Positions 26,202-34,572 of a stretch of DNA of 64,000 nt are shown piece by piece. The stretch covers positions 2,418,001 to 2,482,000 of the forward strand of contig CP126124.1 of NCBI GenBank assembly GCA_030123545.1. The letters are read 5' to 3'. Source of the stretch: Burkholderiaceae bacterium. GTDB lineage: Bacteria > Pseudomonadota > Gammaproteobacteria > Burkholderiales > Burkholderiaceae_C. Within the stretch, counting starts at the first letter, position 1; the number at the start of each line of letters is the position of its first letter. Position numbers and translations under genes: made by a program. The notes beneath the pieces are model-generated. The model saw nothing but the letters and a program-made list of their open reading frames with translations, was not told where the DNA came from and did no database searches.

Positions 26202-26309
26202 GCCGCTTTCTGGGGATCCTGTGGTCAGGACGACGCAGCTCACGCGCGGTTGGTTGGCCCATCGCTGAGCGTCGGCGTCATGCCACCGGGCGGGGTTCGG
26301 AAGCTGGCC

Positions 26310-26546
26310 CAGGAAGGCGGGCTGACGGGCAACCGCGTGGCGCTCTGGGCCATCGCGGCCTGCGTGCCGATGCAGCCGGCCTTCACGCACCTGCCGCTGA
26401 TGCAGAGCATCTTCGGCTCGACCGACCTCGAGGCGATCGAGTGGCTCAAGGTTCTCGGCGCCAGGCTGATGGTCTTCTGCGTCGCAGAACTCGAGAAGCT
26501 GGTGCTCCGCCTTACTCCACTTGGGGCTCGGCTGGTCGCCGCCTAG
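26310..26546 (+). pseudogene. C-terminal relic of a cation-transporting P-type ATPase
   Basis: The frame encodes GNRVALWAIAACVPMQPAFTH, then PLMQSIFGSTDL, an EWLKVLGARLMVF helix and AELEKLVLR. This resembles the last two membrane helices of P2-type (Ca2+/Mg2+-like) ATPases. Nothing of the catalytic domains (DKTGT, GDGxND) occurs upstream, so only the tail remains. The homology is by eye. The 170 bp that follow, to the LysR gene, show nothing recognisable. Confidence 0.5.
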
Positions 26547-26716
26547 AAGCGTGAGTCAGCAATTGTCGAACTGTTCCCGTCCGCTAACGCTGCCCTCCGG
26601 TGGACATCGCGCCGATGATTGAGCAAGGCCTTTGCAACGAGCGCTCGTACGGGATCAGCGTTGTCGTCGCGTTGATTCTCCTGTCGTCGATGTGAGACGT
26701 CCGGCTGGGTCGCGCG

Positions 26717-27631
26717 TCACCGACCACCGCGATGGGCTGCCCAGGTACGGACGCGGAACGCCTCCGCCAGGAAATCGATCAGTACCCGCACCTTGGGCGG
26801 GAGGTGCTTGCGACTGGCGTAGACCGCGTACACGCCCAGTTCGATCGATTGGTAGTCCGGCAGCACCTGGACCAGTGCGCCCGAGCGCAGATGCTCGCCG
26901 ACCATGAATGATGGCTGCAGCACGATGCCCTGGTGCTGCAGCGCGGCGGCGCAACAGGTGTCGCCGCTGTTGCTGCGCATGCGCGGAGCAACCTTGATGC
27001 TGACCGGTCCCTGCGGCCCCTCGAAGTTCCATGTGTCGCCCGAGGCCAGCAGCGTGTAGCTGAACACCGCATGCCGCGCAATGTCGTCTGGGTGGCCCGG
27101 CGTACCGTGGTGGCGCAGGTACTCGGGTGAAGCGCAGAGCACGAGCCGGGTGACGGTGAGCTTGCGGCTGACCAGCGACGAAGTGGGCAGACGCGCGATG
27201 CGGACGGCCAGGTCGTAGCCCTCGTCTACCAGATCGACAATGCGATCGGCCAGCGTGACGTCGAGCGTGACTGTGGGATGCAGTTGAAGGAACGCCGGCC
27301 ACAGCGGCGCCAGATGCAGCAGCCCGAAGCTCACCGGCACGTTCACGCGGAGCACGCCGACCGCCTCGTCGGCGCGCGTCGTCACTTCCGCCTCGGCTTC
27401 CTCGACGCCCATCAGCAGTTCCTGGCAGCGAGCGTGGAAGACCTCGCCTTCGACCGTCAGCGAGAGCTTGCGAGTCGTGCGATGCAGAAGGCGCACGCCC
27501 AGTCGCGCTTCGAGCTCACCTACCAGCCTCGACACCGCGGTCTTCGACACCTGCAACGCCTCGGCCGCGCGCACGAAGCTCCCCGCGTCGACCACAGCGG
27601 CGAAGGTGCGCATCTCCTCGAATCGATCCAT
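26717..27631 (-). CDS. LysR family transcriptional regulator
   Basis: LTTR of 304 residues. The winged HTH covers about residues 1-60 (FAAVVDAGSFVRAAEALQVSKTAVSRLVGELEARLG), followed by an effector-binding domain with RVNVPVSFG and a typical AAALQHQGIVLQP. ATG 27631 has AGGA nine bases upstream. It is divergent from an NADP-binding oxidoreductase gene and probably controls the five-gene cassette to its right; the ligand is unknown, perhaps a quinone or other electrophile given the cassette. Confidence 0.92.
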   Translation of the reverse strand: MDRFEEMRTFAAVVDAGSFVRAAEALQVSKTAVSRLVGELEARLGVRLLHRTTRKLSLTVEGEVFHARCQELLMGVEEAEAEVTTRADEAVGVLRVNVPVSFGLLHLAPLWPAFLQLHPTVTLDVTLADRIVDLVDEGYDLAVRIARLPTSSLVSRKLTVTRLVLCASPEYLRHHGTPGHPDDIARHAVFSYTLLASGDTWNFEGPQGPVSIKVAPRMRSNSGDTCCAAALQHQGIVLQPSFMVGEHLRSGALVQVLPDYQSIELGVYAVYASRKHLPPKVRVLIDFLAEAFRVRTWAAHRGGR

Positions 27632-27653
27632 GGTCAATTATCCTAGATATCGG

Positions 27654-27683
27654 GATAAACTGATCATGATAGACATGTTTATC
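27654..27683. promoter_or_regulatory. Inverted repeat in the LysR divergent intergenic region
   Basis: GATAAAC (27654-27660) and GTTTATC (27677-27683) are perfect inverted copies separated by 16 bp that include the palindrome ATCATGAT. The location between the LysR gene and its divergent target is where LTTR sites occur; function inferred. Confidence 0.45.
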
Positions 27684-27753
27684 TCCTGAACCGGGATACC
27701 TATAGTTCAGTCATCGCGGCCGCAGTGCTGCATCACCCACCAGGAGATTCCTC

Positions 27754-28386
27754 ATGAAGATCATCGTCATCGGCGCCGGCAACATGGGCGCAGCATTCGT
27801 CAAGCAACTCAGTCGCGCCGGCCACCAGGTCGGCGTGACCGCGCGCGATGCCGCCAAGGCAGCACAGGTTGCAGCCGCGAATCCGGGCGCCAAGGCCGTG
27901 CCCACCGCCGGCGCTGCCGAAGGCGCCGACGCCGTCGTGCTGGCCACCGGCTATGGCGACGCAGTCGCCGCGCTGCGCAGTGTCGGCAACGTGGCCGGCA
28001 AGATCGTGATCGACATCACCAACCCGCTGACGGCCGACTACATGGACCTGACCGTCGGCCACAGCACGTCGGCCGCGGAAGAGATTGCCAAGGCCGTGCC
28101 TGGCGCCGAGGTCGTGAAGGCCTTCAACACCGTGTTCGCGCAGGTGCTGGGCGAAGGCGCCGACTTCGGCAACGGCCGCAAGGTCGAGGTGTTCGTCGCC
28201 AGCGACAGCGAACGCGCCAAGCAGACCGCCCGAACGATCGCCGAGAGCATCGGTTTCGCAGTGGTCGACGCCGGGCCGCTGAAGAACGCGCGCTACCTCG
28301 AGCCGGTGGCTGGTCTGAACATCTACCTCGGCTACGGCGCGGGGCTCGGCACGGGCATCGCGCCGGTGTGGATCCGCAAGGCCTGA
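27754..28386 (+). CDS. NADPH-binding oxidoreductase, F420-dependent NADP reductase-like family
   Basis: Rossmann protein of 210 residues in the COG2085 family. The cofactor loop is IIVIGAGNMGAAFVKQLSRAGH and a second conserved segment is KIVIDITNPLTADYMDL, with VVKAFNTVFAQVL after it. In organisms without F420, members act as NADP-dependent reductases of uncertain substrate. CAGGAGA precedes the ATG. First gene of the cassette divergent from the LysR gene. Confidence 0.85.
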   Translation: MKIIVIGAGNMGAAFVKQLSRAGHQVGVTARDAAKAAQVAAANPGAKAVPTAGAAEGADAVVLATGYGDAVAALRSVGNVAGKIVIDITNPLTADYMDLTVGHSTSAAEEIAKAVPGAEVVKAFNTVFAQVLGEGADFGNGRKVEVFVASDSERAKQTARTIAESIGFAVVDAGPLKNARYLEPVAGLNIYLGYGAGLGTGIAPVWIRKA

Positions 28387-28429
28387 GCCCATCCACGCAA
28401 TCACGTCCACACAACTTCCAGAGACTTCG

Positions 28430-28885
28430 ATGAGCAACTCGGTCCTTACCCGCCTGCTGGCCACTGATGCCGGCCATGGCGCCCTCGCACTGCGCGTGCC
28501 GGTGGGCGTCATCTTCATCGCCCATGGTGCGCAGAAACTGTTCGGCTGGTTCGGCGGCTACGGCCTCGACGGCACCGGCCAGTTTTTCGGCTCGGTCGGC
28601 CTGGAGCCGGGCTACCTGATGGCCCTGCTGGCTGGCGCGGCCGAGTTCTTCGGCGGCCTGGCCCTCGTGTTCGGCGTACTGGTGCGCCCAGCCGCGGCGG
28701 CGCTTGCCTTCGCGATGCTGATCGCCATCTTCGCTGTTCACTTCAGCAAGGGTTTCTTCCTCGACAAGGGGGGCTACGAATACGCGCTCGCGCTGTTCGC
28801 GGCGTCGTTGTCGCTTCTGTTCACCGGGGGCGGTCGCTCCTCGGCAGATGCTGCGCTGGCCGCGCGCGCCGACGGAGGCCGGTGA
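28430..28885 (+). CDS. DoxX family membrane protein
   Basis: Four-helix inner-membrane protein of 151 residues. The first helix carries RVPVGVIFIAHGAQKLFGWFGG, the family signature, then GYLMALLAGAAEFFGGLALVFG. DoxX-like proteins are linked to quinone chemistry and oxidative stress; the exact reaction is unknown. Its TGA overlaps the ATG of the next gene (TGATG). Confidence 0.9.
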   Translation: MSNSVLTRLLATDAGHGALALRVPVGVIFIAHGAQKLFGWFGGYGLDGTGQFFGSVGLEPGYLMALLAGAAEFFGGLALVFGVLVRPAAAALAFAMLIAIFAVHFSKGFFLDKGGYEYALALFAASLSLLFTGGGRSSADAALAARADGGR

Positions 28886-29673
28886 TGTCTCGCCTGCCCA
28901 GCCTGTTCGTCTCGCACGGCGCGCCGACCTTCGCGCTCGAGCCCGGCCTGGCCGGGCCGCAGTTGACGGCGCTGGGCGGCGCGCTGCAGCGACCCCAGGC
29001 GGTGCTCGTCGTCTCGCCGCACTGGATGACGCTGAGCCCGCGGGTCGGCCTTGCGGCGCGACCGCAGACCATCCACGACTTCGGCGGCTTCGATCCGGCG
29101 CTGTACCGCATTGACTACCCGGCGCCGGGGCATCCGCGCCTGGCGCGCAAGGCCGTCGAGATGCTCAACGCGGCCGGCTGGACTGCGCACGCCGACGAGC
29201 GCCGAGGTCTGGACCACGGCGCCTGGGTGCCGATGCTGCATCTGTTCCCGCAGGCCGACGTGCCGCTGTTCCAGGTCTCGTTGCCATCGCGCCTGGATGC
29301 AGCGTCCGCGTGGGCCTTCGGCGAAGCGCTCGCGCCGCTGGCCGACGACGGCGTGCTGATCGTCGGCTCGGGCAGCCTGACGCACAACCTGGCCGAGTTC
29401 CGCGGTCACCTCGGCGCGGACGAGGCGTACGCCGCGGAGTTCGCCGCCTGGGTGCGTGAGGCCGTGACCACCGGGGACGACGCGCGCCTGCGCCGCGCGC
29501 TGGCCGAGGCGCCGCATGCCGCACGCGCGCACCCGACCACCGAGCACTTCTGGCCGCTGCTGGTGGCCGCGGGGGCTGCGCCGGCGCAGAGGGGCTGCAA
29601 GGTGCTCGACGGCGGCATCGTCCATGGCGTGCTGGCCATGGATGCCTTCATCTTCGGCGCTGCTGAGGCGTGA
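28885..29673 (+). CDS. Class III extradiol ring-cleavage dioxygenase, 4,5-DOPA dioxygenase (YgiD) family
   Basis: Metal-dependent dioxygenase of 262 residues. Ligand histidines are expected in LFVSHGAPTFAL and VVSPHWM, and in the C-terminal GSGSLTHNL and HPTTEHFWPLL segments. YgiD-type enzymes open catecholic rings such as L-DOPA in vitro; in bacteria the physiological catechol is uncertain. Translationally coupled to doxX. Confidence 0.9.
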   Translation: MSRLPSLFVSHGAPTFALEPGLAGPQLTALGGALQRPQAVLVVSPHWMTLSPRVGLAARPQTIHDFGGFDPALYRIDYPAPGHPRLARKAVEMLNAAGWTAHADERRGLDHGAWVPMLHLFPQADVPLFQVSLPSRLDAASAWAFGEALAPLADDGVLIVGSGSLTHNLAEFRGHLGADEAYAAEFAAWVREAVTTGDDARLRRALAEAPHAARAHPTTEHFWPLLVAAGAAPAQRGCKVLDGGIVHGVLAMDAFIFGAAEA

Positions 29674-29680
29674 GATCCCC

Positions 29681-30319
29681 ATGGACATGCGCAACGACCT
29701 TCTCATCCAGCGGCCCGACGCGGCTGCGACGCGGCAACTGCTGCTCCTCTTCCATGGCGTGGGGTCGAGTGCCGAGGACCTGCGCCCGCTGGGCGAGGCG
29801 CTCGCTGTGCAGCGGCCACAGGCCTGCGTGGTCAGCGTGCGCTCGCCCGACCGGTCCGACCTCGGGCAGGGCTGGCAGTGGTTCTCGGTACGCGGCGTGA
29901 CCGAGGCCGATCGGCCGGCGCGCGTCGCTGCAACCATGCCGCGCTACGTCGAGGCCATACGCGCCTGGCAGCGCGAGAGCGGCGTGAGTCCGGACTCCAC
30001 GACGCTGATCGGCTTCTCGCAAGGCGCGATCATGGCGCTGGAATCGACGCAGCAGTCCGAACTGATCGCCGGCCGCGTCATCTCGCTGGCTGGCCGGTTT
30101 GCACAGGCGCCTCGGGTCGCTCGGCCGCAGGTCGCGCTGCACCTGCTGCACGGCGAGGCGGATCGTGTGATGCTGCCGGCCCTCGCCACCGACGCACTGG
30201 CACATTGGCATGCGCTCGGCGGCCAGGCGACCCTGGACCTCTTCCCGGGGCTCGGGCACGGCGTCGACTCTCGCGTCATACGACGCGTGAGCGAACACCT
30301 CGCAGGGGCAGCGGTATGA
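29681..30319 (+). CDS. Alpha/beta-hydrolase carboxylesterase (YpfH family)
   Basis: Serine esterase of 212 residues. The oxyanion region is LLLLFHGVGSSAEDL, the nucleophile elbow GFSQGAIM, the acid Asp in HGEADRVML and the catalytic His in GLGHGVD. The layout matches YpfH and phospholipase/carboxylesterase proteins of the cytoplasm. ATG 29681 is seven bases after the dioxygenase stop; its own stop overlaps the next ATG. Confidence 0.9.
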   Translation: MDMRNDLLIQRPDAAATRQLLLLFHGVGSSAEDLRPLGEALAVQRPQACVVSVRSPDRSDLGQGWQWFSVRGVTEADRPARVAATMPRYVEAIRAWQRESGVSPDSTTLIGFSQGAIMALESTQQSELIAGRVISLAGRFAQAPRVARPQVALHLLHGEADRVMLPALATDALAHWHALGGQATLDLFPGLGHGVDSRVIRRVSEHLAGAAV

Positions 30320-30765
30320 ACCCATCGTCGACGCGATTGCACTTCCATGAAGATGCGACGGCGCTCCGCTTCGACGGCGGCTACAACGTCACGCTGCCGG
30401 TCGGCCCGGCCGGGCTGGCGCGGAATGCGCTCCGTCATGACCCGCCGACGCCGGCCGAACTGGAGCGAGCTATCGACTTTGTGGAGGAGGCATTGACACG
30501 CTCGCGCCTCGCGCACGGCGCGCGTGGCGAACTCGTCACCTCGGACCCCGCGCTGCTCGGGCTGCCGGGGCTCGACACGACGGATGCATCCCTCACGCGC
30601 CACGACGTCGAAGCCTTGTTCCAGAGCCTGGCTTCGAGGGCGCTGGGCATGCCCGCTTCAGCGGCCGGATCGCCTCAGGGCAGGGAGCTTGCCGCCGCGC
30701 TCATCATTCTTCGCGAGTGCATGCATCACCTCGGCTTCGATCGCGTCCGCGCCGACGCAGCCTGA
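30316..30765 (+). CDS. Conserved-looking hypothetical protein, 149 residues
   Basis: Starts by ATGA overlap with the esterase gene, so it is almost certainly the last gene of the cassette. The protein is acidic to neutral and largely helical by eye, with TPAELERAIDFVEEALTR in the middle and ELAAALIILRECMHHLGF at the end. I do not recognise the family. No membrane segment or signal peptide. Confidence 0.75.
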   Translation: MNPSSTRLHFHEDATALRFDGGYNVTLPVGPAGLARNALRHDPPTPAELERAIDFVEEALTRSRLAHGARGELVTSDPALLGLPGLDTTDASLTRHDVEALFQSLASRALGMPASAAGSPQGRELAAALIILRECMHHLGFDRVRADAA

Positions 30766-30799
30766 CACGGCATCACCTCGGCTCGGCACGCGCGTCGGG

Positions 30800-31640
30800 C
30801 CCTGCATGACCGGAAGTGTCCGGAATGATCAACGATCGCGTGACTCGGCTGCAGACTCGGCGTGCGTCGACACCGATACACCCTGGCCGCTCGCAGCCAG
30901 GAGCGTCGACATTCAGGTAACCGACCTTGATCGCCGGATACTCATGCGTCTTGTGGCCGTGGATCTCGATGCTTCGACAACCGGTCAACAGTTGGAAGCG
31001 GTAGTAGTCGGCCGCCACGCGCGAGGGCACTACCGCCGCCGCTCACCACCACGCACCCAGTTTCTCGGGCGGGACGGGAGCCGGGTTACCCGCACTCGTG
31101 ACGATGATGATGCGGCCACGGCCTGCGGTGTCGCTGGCCAGGGGGTTGTCGGCAAGGGCGACACCGTGCCAGCGCGTCACGGCCCGCACCACCTGCATCG
31201 CGTAGGCTGCCTGGCGCTCGGATCGCTTCAACACGGCTTGTGTACAGCGCCCGGGTGTCGTTGCCGGTGATGGCACCAAGCACCTTGTGTGCCAGAGGGT
31301 AGCGTTCGCCGTCCGCGAACTTCCGTCCGACGCTCGACACGCAACCTGGCTCGATCATCGCCAGGTAATCGGCTCGCGTGCGAGCTTGCAAAGGCAGAGC
31401 GCCCTTGGCTCGGCGCTTCTAGTCGACGTATTCGCGCACCGCCTGCGCCAAGGTCAAACCCTTCAGGCGCTGCGCCGACTTCGCCTCCGCGAAGGCCTTC
31501 GTCACGCGCGCTTCCTCCTGCGCGGGCCAGTCGATCTCTTCTCGCGCGATCGCGCTGATGCGCGCGGCCTCGGCACACGCCGCGGCGAGCTTGATCTGAC
31601 CGGCGCCTTCGCCGTCCTCCTGCGCAATCCGGTCCTGCCA
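30800..31640 (-). pseudogene. Degraded tyrosine recombinase/integrase
   Basis: Fragments in order on the minus strand: GLTLAQAVREYVD, an in-frame TAG (31419-31421), then ARTRADYLAMIEPG and YPLAHKVLGAITGNDTRALY, a frame change near 31.24 kb, then AYAMQVVRAVTRWHGVALADNPL and PPEKLGAWW, a TGA (31043-31045), then AADYYRFQLLTGCRSIEIHG with the first catalytic arginine. The C-terminal catalytic box with the tyrosine is missing. At least two stops and one frameshift make it non-functional. It ends where the beta-CASP gene begins. Confidence 0.75.
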
Positions 31641-31644
31641 CGGG

Positions 31645-33051
31645 TCAGCGAAGCAAGATCGCTTCCCCCATACCCGCAATCCGCCACGGCCGATGCTCGA
31701 CTTCGAGCGCATCGGCGAAGGCCTGCATGCCGCGGTCCGGATCGCCATGCACCAGGATCACTTGCCTGGGCTGCCCGCAGCGGGCCAGCCACCGCAGAAG
31801 CTGGCTGCGCCCCGCATGGGCGGAGAAGCCGTTGATGGTGTGGATGCTCGCCCGCACCGGAACAATTTCGTCGAACAGGCGTACGCTTTTGGCCCCGTCG
31901 ATGATCTGCCGAGCCAACGTGCCTGGCGCCGCAAAGCCGACGAAGATCACTGCGTTGTCGGCGTGACCGAGGTTATGCAGCAAATGATGGCGAACGCGTC
32001 CGCCGGTCGCCATGCCGGAGCCGGCCATGATGACGGCACCGCCGCGAATGCTGTTGATGGCCATCGATTCGGACGCATCGCGGGTCATGCGCAGGCCGGG
32101 CAGATCGAACGGGCTGGCCATGCGCAACCGGCTGCGGAAGTCTTTGCGCAGGCTGTCCTCGTGGCGCTCGAAGATCTCGGTCGCAGAAACCGCCATCGGT
32201 GAATCGAGAAACACCGCCAGGTGGGCCGGCAGCCTGCCGCGCGCGATGCCCTCGGCCAGGCCGTAGAGCACCTCTTGCGCGCGTTCGAGCGCGAAGGTCG
32301 GAATGATCACATTGCCGCCCCGTGCAAGGGTTGCCGCGACTGCGGCGATGAGTTCGTCGATCGACTCGTCCCAGCCGCGGTGGTCACGATCGCCGTACGT
32401 GGTCTCCATCACCACATAGTCGGGTGGCGTCGGGGGCGCCTGCGGGTCGTCGAGCAGCGGGCGCCCCGGATTGCCGATGTCACCCGAGAAGTACACCGTG
32501 CGCGTCGATCTGCCGTCCTCCAGTTCCAGCAGAATCGACGCGGATCCGAGGATGTGACCGGCATTCATGAAGGTCGCCCGCACCCCCTGGGCCACCGTCA
32601 TCGGCTGACCGTACACGGCGTCACTGTCGAACCGGGTCATGGCCACGGATGCGTCGACGGTGGTGTACAAGGGCGTCGTCGCTTTCGAATCGTCGCCACG
32701 GCTGCGCCTGTGACGCGCCGCGCGCCTGGCATCCTCTTGCTGCAGGCCCGCAGCATCGGCGAGGACGAGATGCGCGAGTTCCCGCGTCGGCGCGGTCGAC
32801 ACGATGCGCCCGTGAAAGCCGTGCCTGACTAGGAGCGGGATGCGCCCGCAGTGATCCAGGTGCGCGTGGGTCAGCAGCAGCACGTCGATGCCGGCCGGGT
32901 CGAAGTCGAAATCCGCGGCGTTCTCCTCGGCGATCTCGCGCCCGCCCTGGAACAATCCGCAGTCGACGAGCACACGCGCCCGATCGGTTTCGACCAGGTG
33001 GCAGGAACCGGTGACCTGCTTGGCGGCACCATGACTTGAAAGGCGGATCAT
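31645..33051 (-). CDS. Metallo-beta-lactamase/beta-CASP family RNA-processing-type exonuclease
   Basis: Protein of 468 residues with the zinc site THAHLDHCGRIP (HxHxDH), VETDRARVLVDCGLFQGG before it, a histidine in FMNAGHILGSAS and the aspartate in YFSGDIG. The beta-CASP insert and C-terminal motifs TFALERAQEVL, MAGSGMATGGRVRHHL and INGFSAHAGR follow. Related proteins (YsH1/CPSF73-like) are ribonucleases; the bacterial role here is unknown. It stands between the decayed island and the second ABC importer with no obvious operon partner. Confidence 0.9.
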   Translation of the reverse strand: MIRLSSHGAAKQVTGSCHLVETDRARVLVDCGLFQGGREIAEENAADFDFDPAGIDVLLLTHAHLDHCGRIPLLVRHGFHGRIVSTAPTRELAHLVLADAAGLQQEDARRAARHRRSRGDDSKATTPLYTTVDASVAMTRFDSDAVYGQPMTVAQGVRATFMNAGHILGSASILLELEDGRSTRTVYFSGDIGNPGRPLLDDPQAPPTPPDYVVMETTYGDRDHRGWDESIDELIAAVAATLARGGNVIIPTFALERAQEVLYGLAEGIARGRLPAHLAVFLDSPMAVSATEIFERHEDSLRKDFRSRLRMASPFDLPGLRMTRDASESMAINSIRGGAVIMAGSGMATGGRVRHHLLHNLGHADNAVIFVGFAAPGTLARQIIDGAKSVRLFDEIVPVRASIHTINGFSAHAGRSQLLRWLARCGQPRQVILVHGDPDRGMQAFADALEVEHRPWRIAGMGEAILLR

Positions 33052-33094
33052 GGACGCGACTCTTGGCGAGGCCGGCGCAATTGGCGGCGGCCGG

Positions 33095-33853
33095 CTACAG
33101 CCCCAGATACGCCTGCCGCACCCGATCGTCGTGCAGCAGTTCTTCGCCCGAGCCGGTCATCACGACGCGGCCGTTCTCGAGCACGTAGGCGTGCGCGGAA
33201 ATCCGCAGCGATACCGCGACGTTCTGCTCGACCAGCAGCACGGTCAACCCCTTGGCGTTGAGCGCGCGGATGATGCGGAACACCTCCTGCACGATCGCCG
33301 GCGCGAGGCCAAGCGACGGCTCGTCGAACATGATGAGCTCGGGTTGGCCCATCAGGCAGCGGCCGATCGCGAGCATCTGCTGCTCGCCGCCGGACATCGT
33401 GCCGGCCAGTTGCCCGCGCCGTTCCGCGAGGCGTGGGAACAGCTCGTACACCTCGGCCTGGGTCTGCCTCGCCAGCGCGCGTGCGCGCGGCAGCATCGCG
33501 CCCATCTCGAGGTTCTCGGCGACGGTGAGCGTTGGGAACACCTGCCGCCCTTCAGCGACCTGGCCGACGCCGAGATTGCAGACTTCGTGCGACTCGAGCC
33601 CAGCGATCTCATGGCCATCGAAACGGACGCTTCCTGAGCGCGGCTTCTCGATGCCGGCGATGGTCCGGATCAGCGACGACTTGCCGGCACCGTTCGCGCC
33701 GACGATTGCGACGATCTCGCCGCGCGGCACGTCGAGCGACACCTGATCCAGCGCCTGCGCGTCGCCGTAATACAGGTCGATCGCGCGCACCGACAGCAAC
33801 GGATCGCCGCCGCCCTTTGCCCATTCGGCGCGCACCGAGGTCACCGCGTTCAC
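33095..33853 (-). CDS. livF: ABC transporter ATP-binding protein (LivF family), second importer
   Basis: ATPase of 252 residues. Walker A is GANGAGKSSLIR, the signature MSGGEQQMLAIGRCL and Walker B LIMFDEPSLGLAP. Start is a GTG at 33853 that overlaps the livG TGA (GTGA); the longer frame upstream is not supported. A 20-residue Trp/Gly-containing extension precedes the ABC domain. Last gene of the unit binding protein, livH, livM, livG, livF. Confidence 0.9.
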   Translation of the reverse strand: MNAVTSVRAEWAKGGGDPLLSVRAIDLYYGDAQALDQVSLDVPRGEIVAIVGANGAGKSSLIRTIAGIEKPRSGSVRFDGHEIAGLESHEVCNLGVGQVAEGRQVFPTLTVAENLEMGAMLPRARALARQTQAEVYELFPRLAERRGQLAGTMSGGEQQMLAIGRCLMGQPELIMFDEPSLGLAPAIVQEVFRIIRALNAKGLTVLLVEQNVAVSLRISAHAYVLENGRVVMTGSGEELLHDDRVRQAYLGL

Positions 33854-34572
33854 ACCTCTGCCTCTTCGCCGAGATAGCACTCGAGCACCGCGGGGTTGCG
33901 CACCACCTCGGCGGGCGCGCCGTTCGCGATGATCTGCCCGTGATTGAGCACGACCACGCGCTGCGCCAGCGCCATCACCGCGCGCATCACGTGCTCGATC
34001 AGCAGTATGGTCAGGCCGCCCCGGTTCAGCGTCTGGAACACCTCGACCATGCGGTCGCACTCGGTCGGACGCATGCCGGCCATCACCTCGTCGAGCAGCA
34101 GCAGGCGCGGGCGGGTGGCTAGCGCCCGCGCCACTTCGAGCCGCTTGCGATCCGGCAGCGTCAGCGACGCGGCCGGCTGGTCGCTGCGCGACGCCAGACC
34201 GATGCGCTCGAGGATACCGAGAGCGTCGCGGCGCGCGTGTTCGACACGTGGCTCGCGCTTGAGCGCGCCGACGATCACGTTGTCGAGCACGGTCAGGCCG
34301 GCAAACGGTTTGACGACCTGAAACGTGCGGCCGATGCCGGCCGCGCAGACCTGGTACGGGCGCAATCCGTCGATGCGCCGGCTGCCGAGTCGGATGCTGC
34401 CGCTGTCGGGCGCATAGACGCCGGCGACGACGTTGAAGATCGTCGTCTTGCCGGCGCCGTTCGGGCCGATCAGCGCGACGATGCCGCCCTCCTCGACGTC
34501 GAACGAAGCGTCGGCGACCGCGCGGAGGCCGCGGAACGACTTCGACACCGATTCGACCGAGAGCAGTGTCAC
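33850..34572 (-). CDS. livG: ABC transporter ATP-binding protein (LivG family), second importer
   Basis: ATPase of 240 residues starting at GTG 34572, overlapping the livM stop. Walker A GPNGAGKTTIFN and Walker B LLLLDEVMAGM are clear. The signature LSGGQ is replaced by LTLPD in SLTLPDRKRLEVARAL, and the glutamate after Walker B is present. Such a substituted signature occurs in part of the LivG family, so the protein is probably active as the partner of LivF. Confidence 0.9.
   Translation of the reverse strand: MTLLSVESVSKSFRGLRAVADASFDVEEGGIVALIGPNGAGKTTIFNVVAGVYAPDSGSIRLGSRRIDGLRPYQVCAAGIGRTFQVVKPFAGLTVLDNVIVGALKREPRVEHARRDALGILERIGLASRSDQPAASLTLPDRKRLEVARALATRPRLLLLDEVMAGMRPTECDRMVEVFQTLNRGGLTILLIEHVMRAVMALAQRVVVLNHGQIIANGAPAEVVRNPAVLECYLGEEAEV

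Noticed and set aside
30773..31391. Short minus-strand frames as separate hypothetical genes
   Set aside because: Together they read as successive pieces of one tyrosine recombinase interrupted by stops and a frame change.
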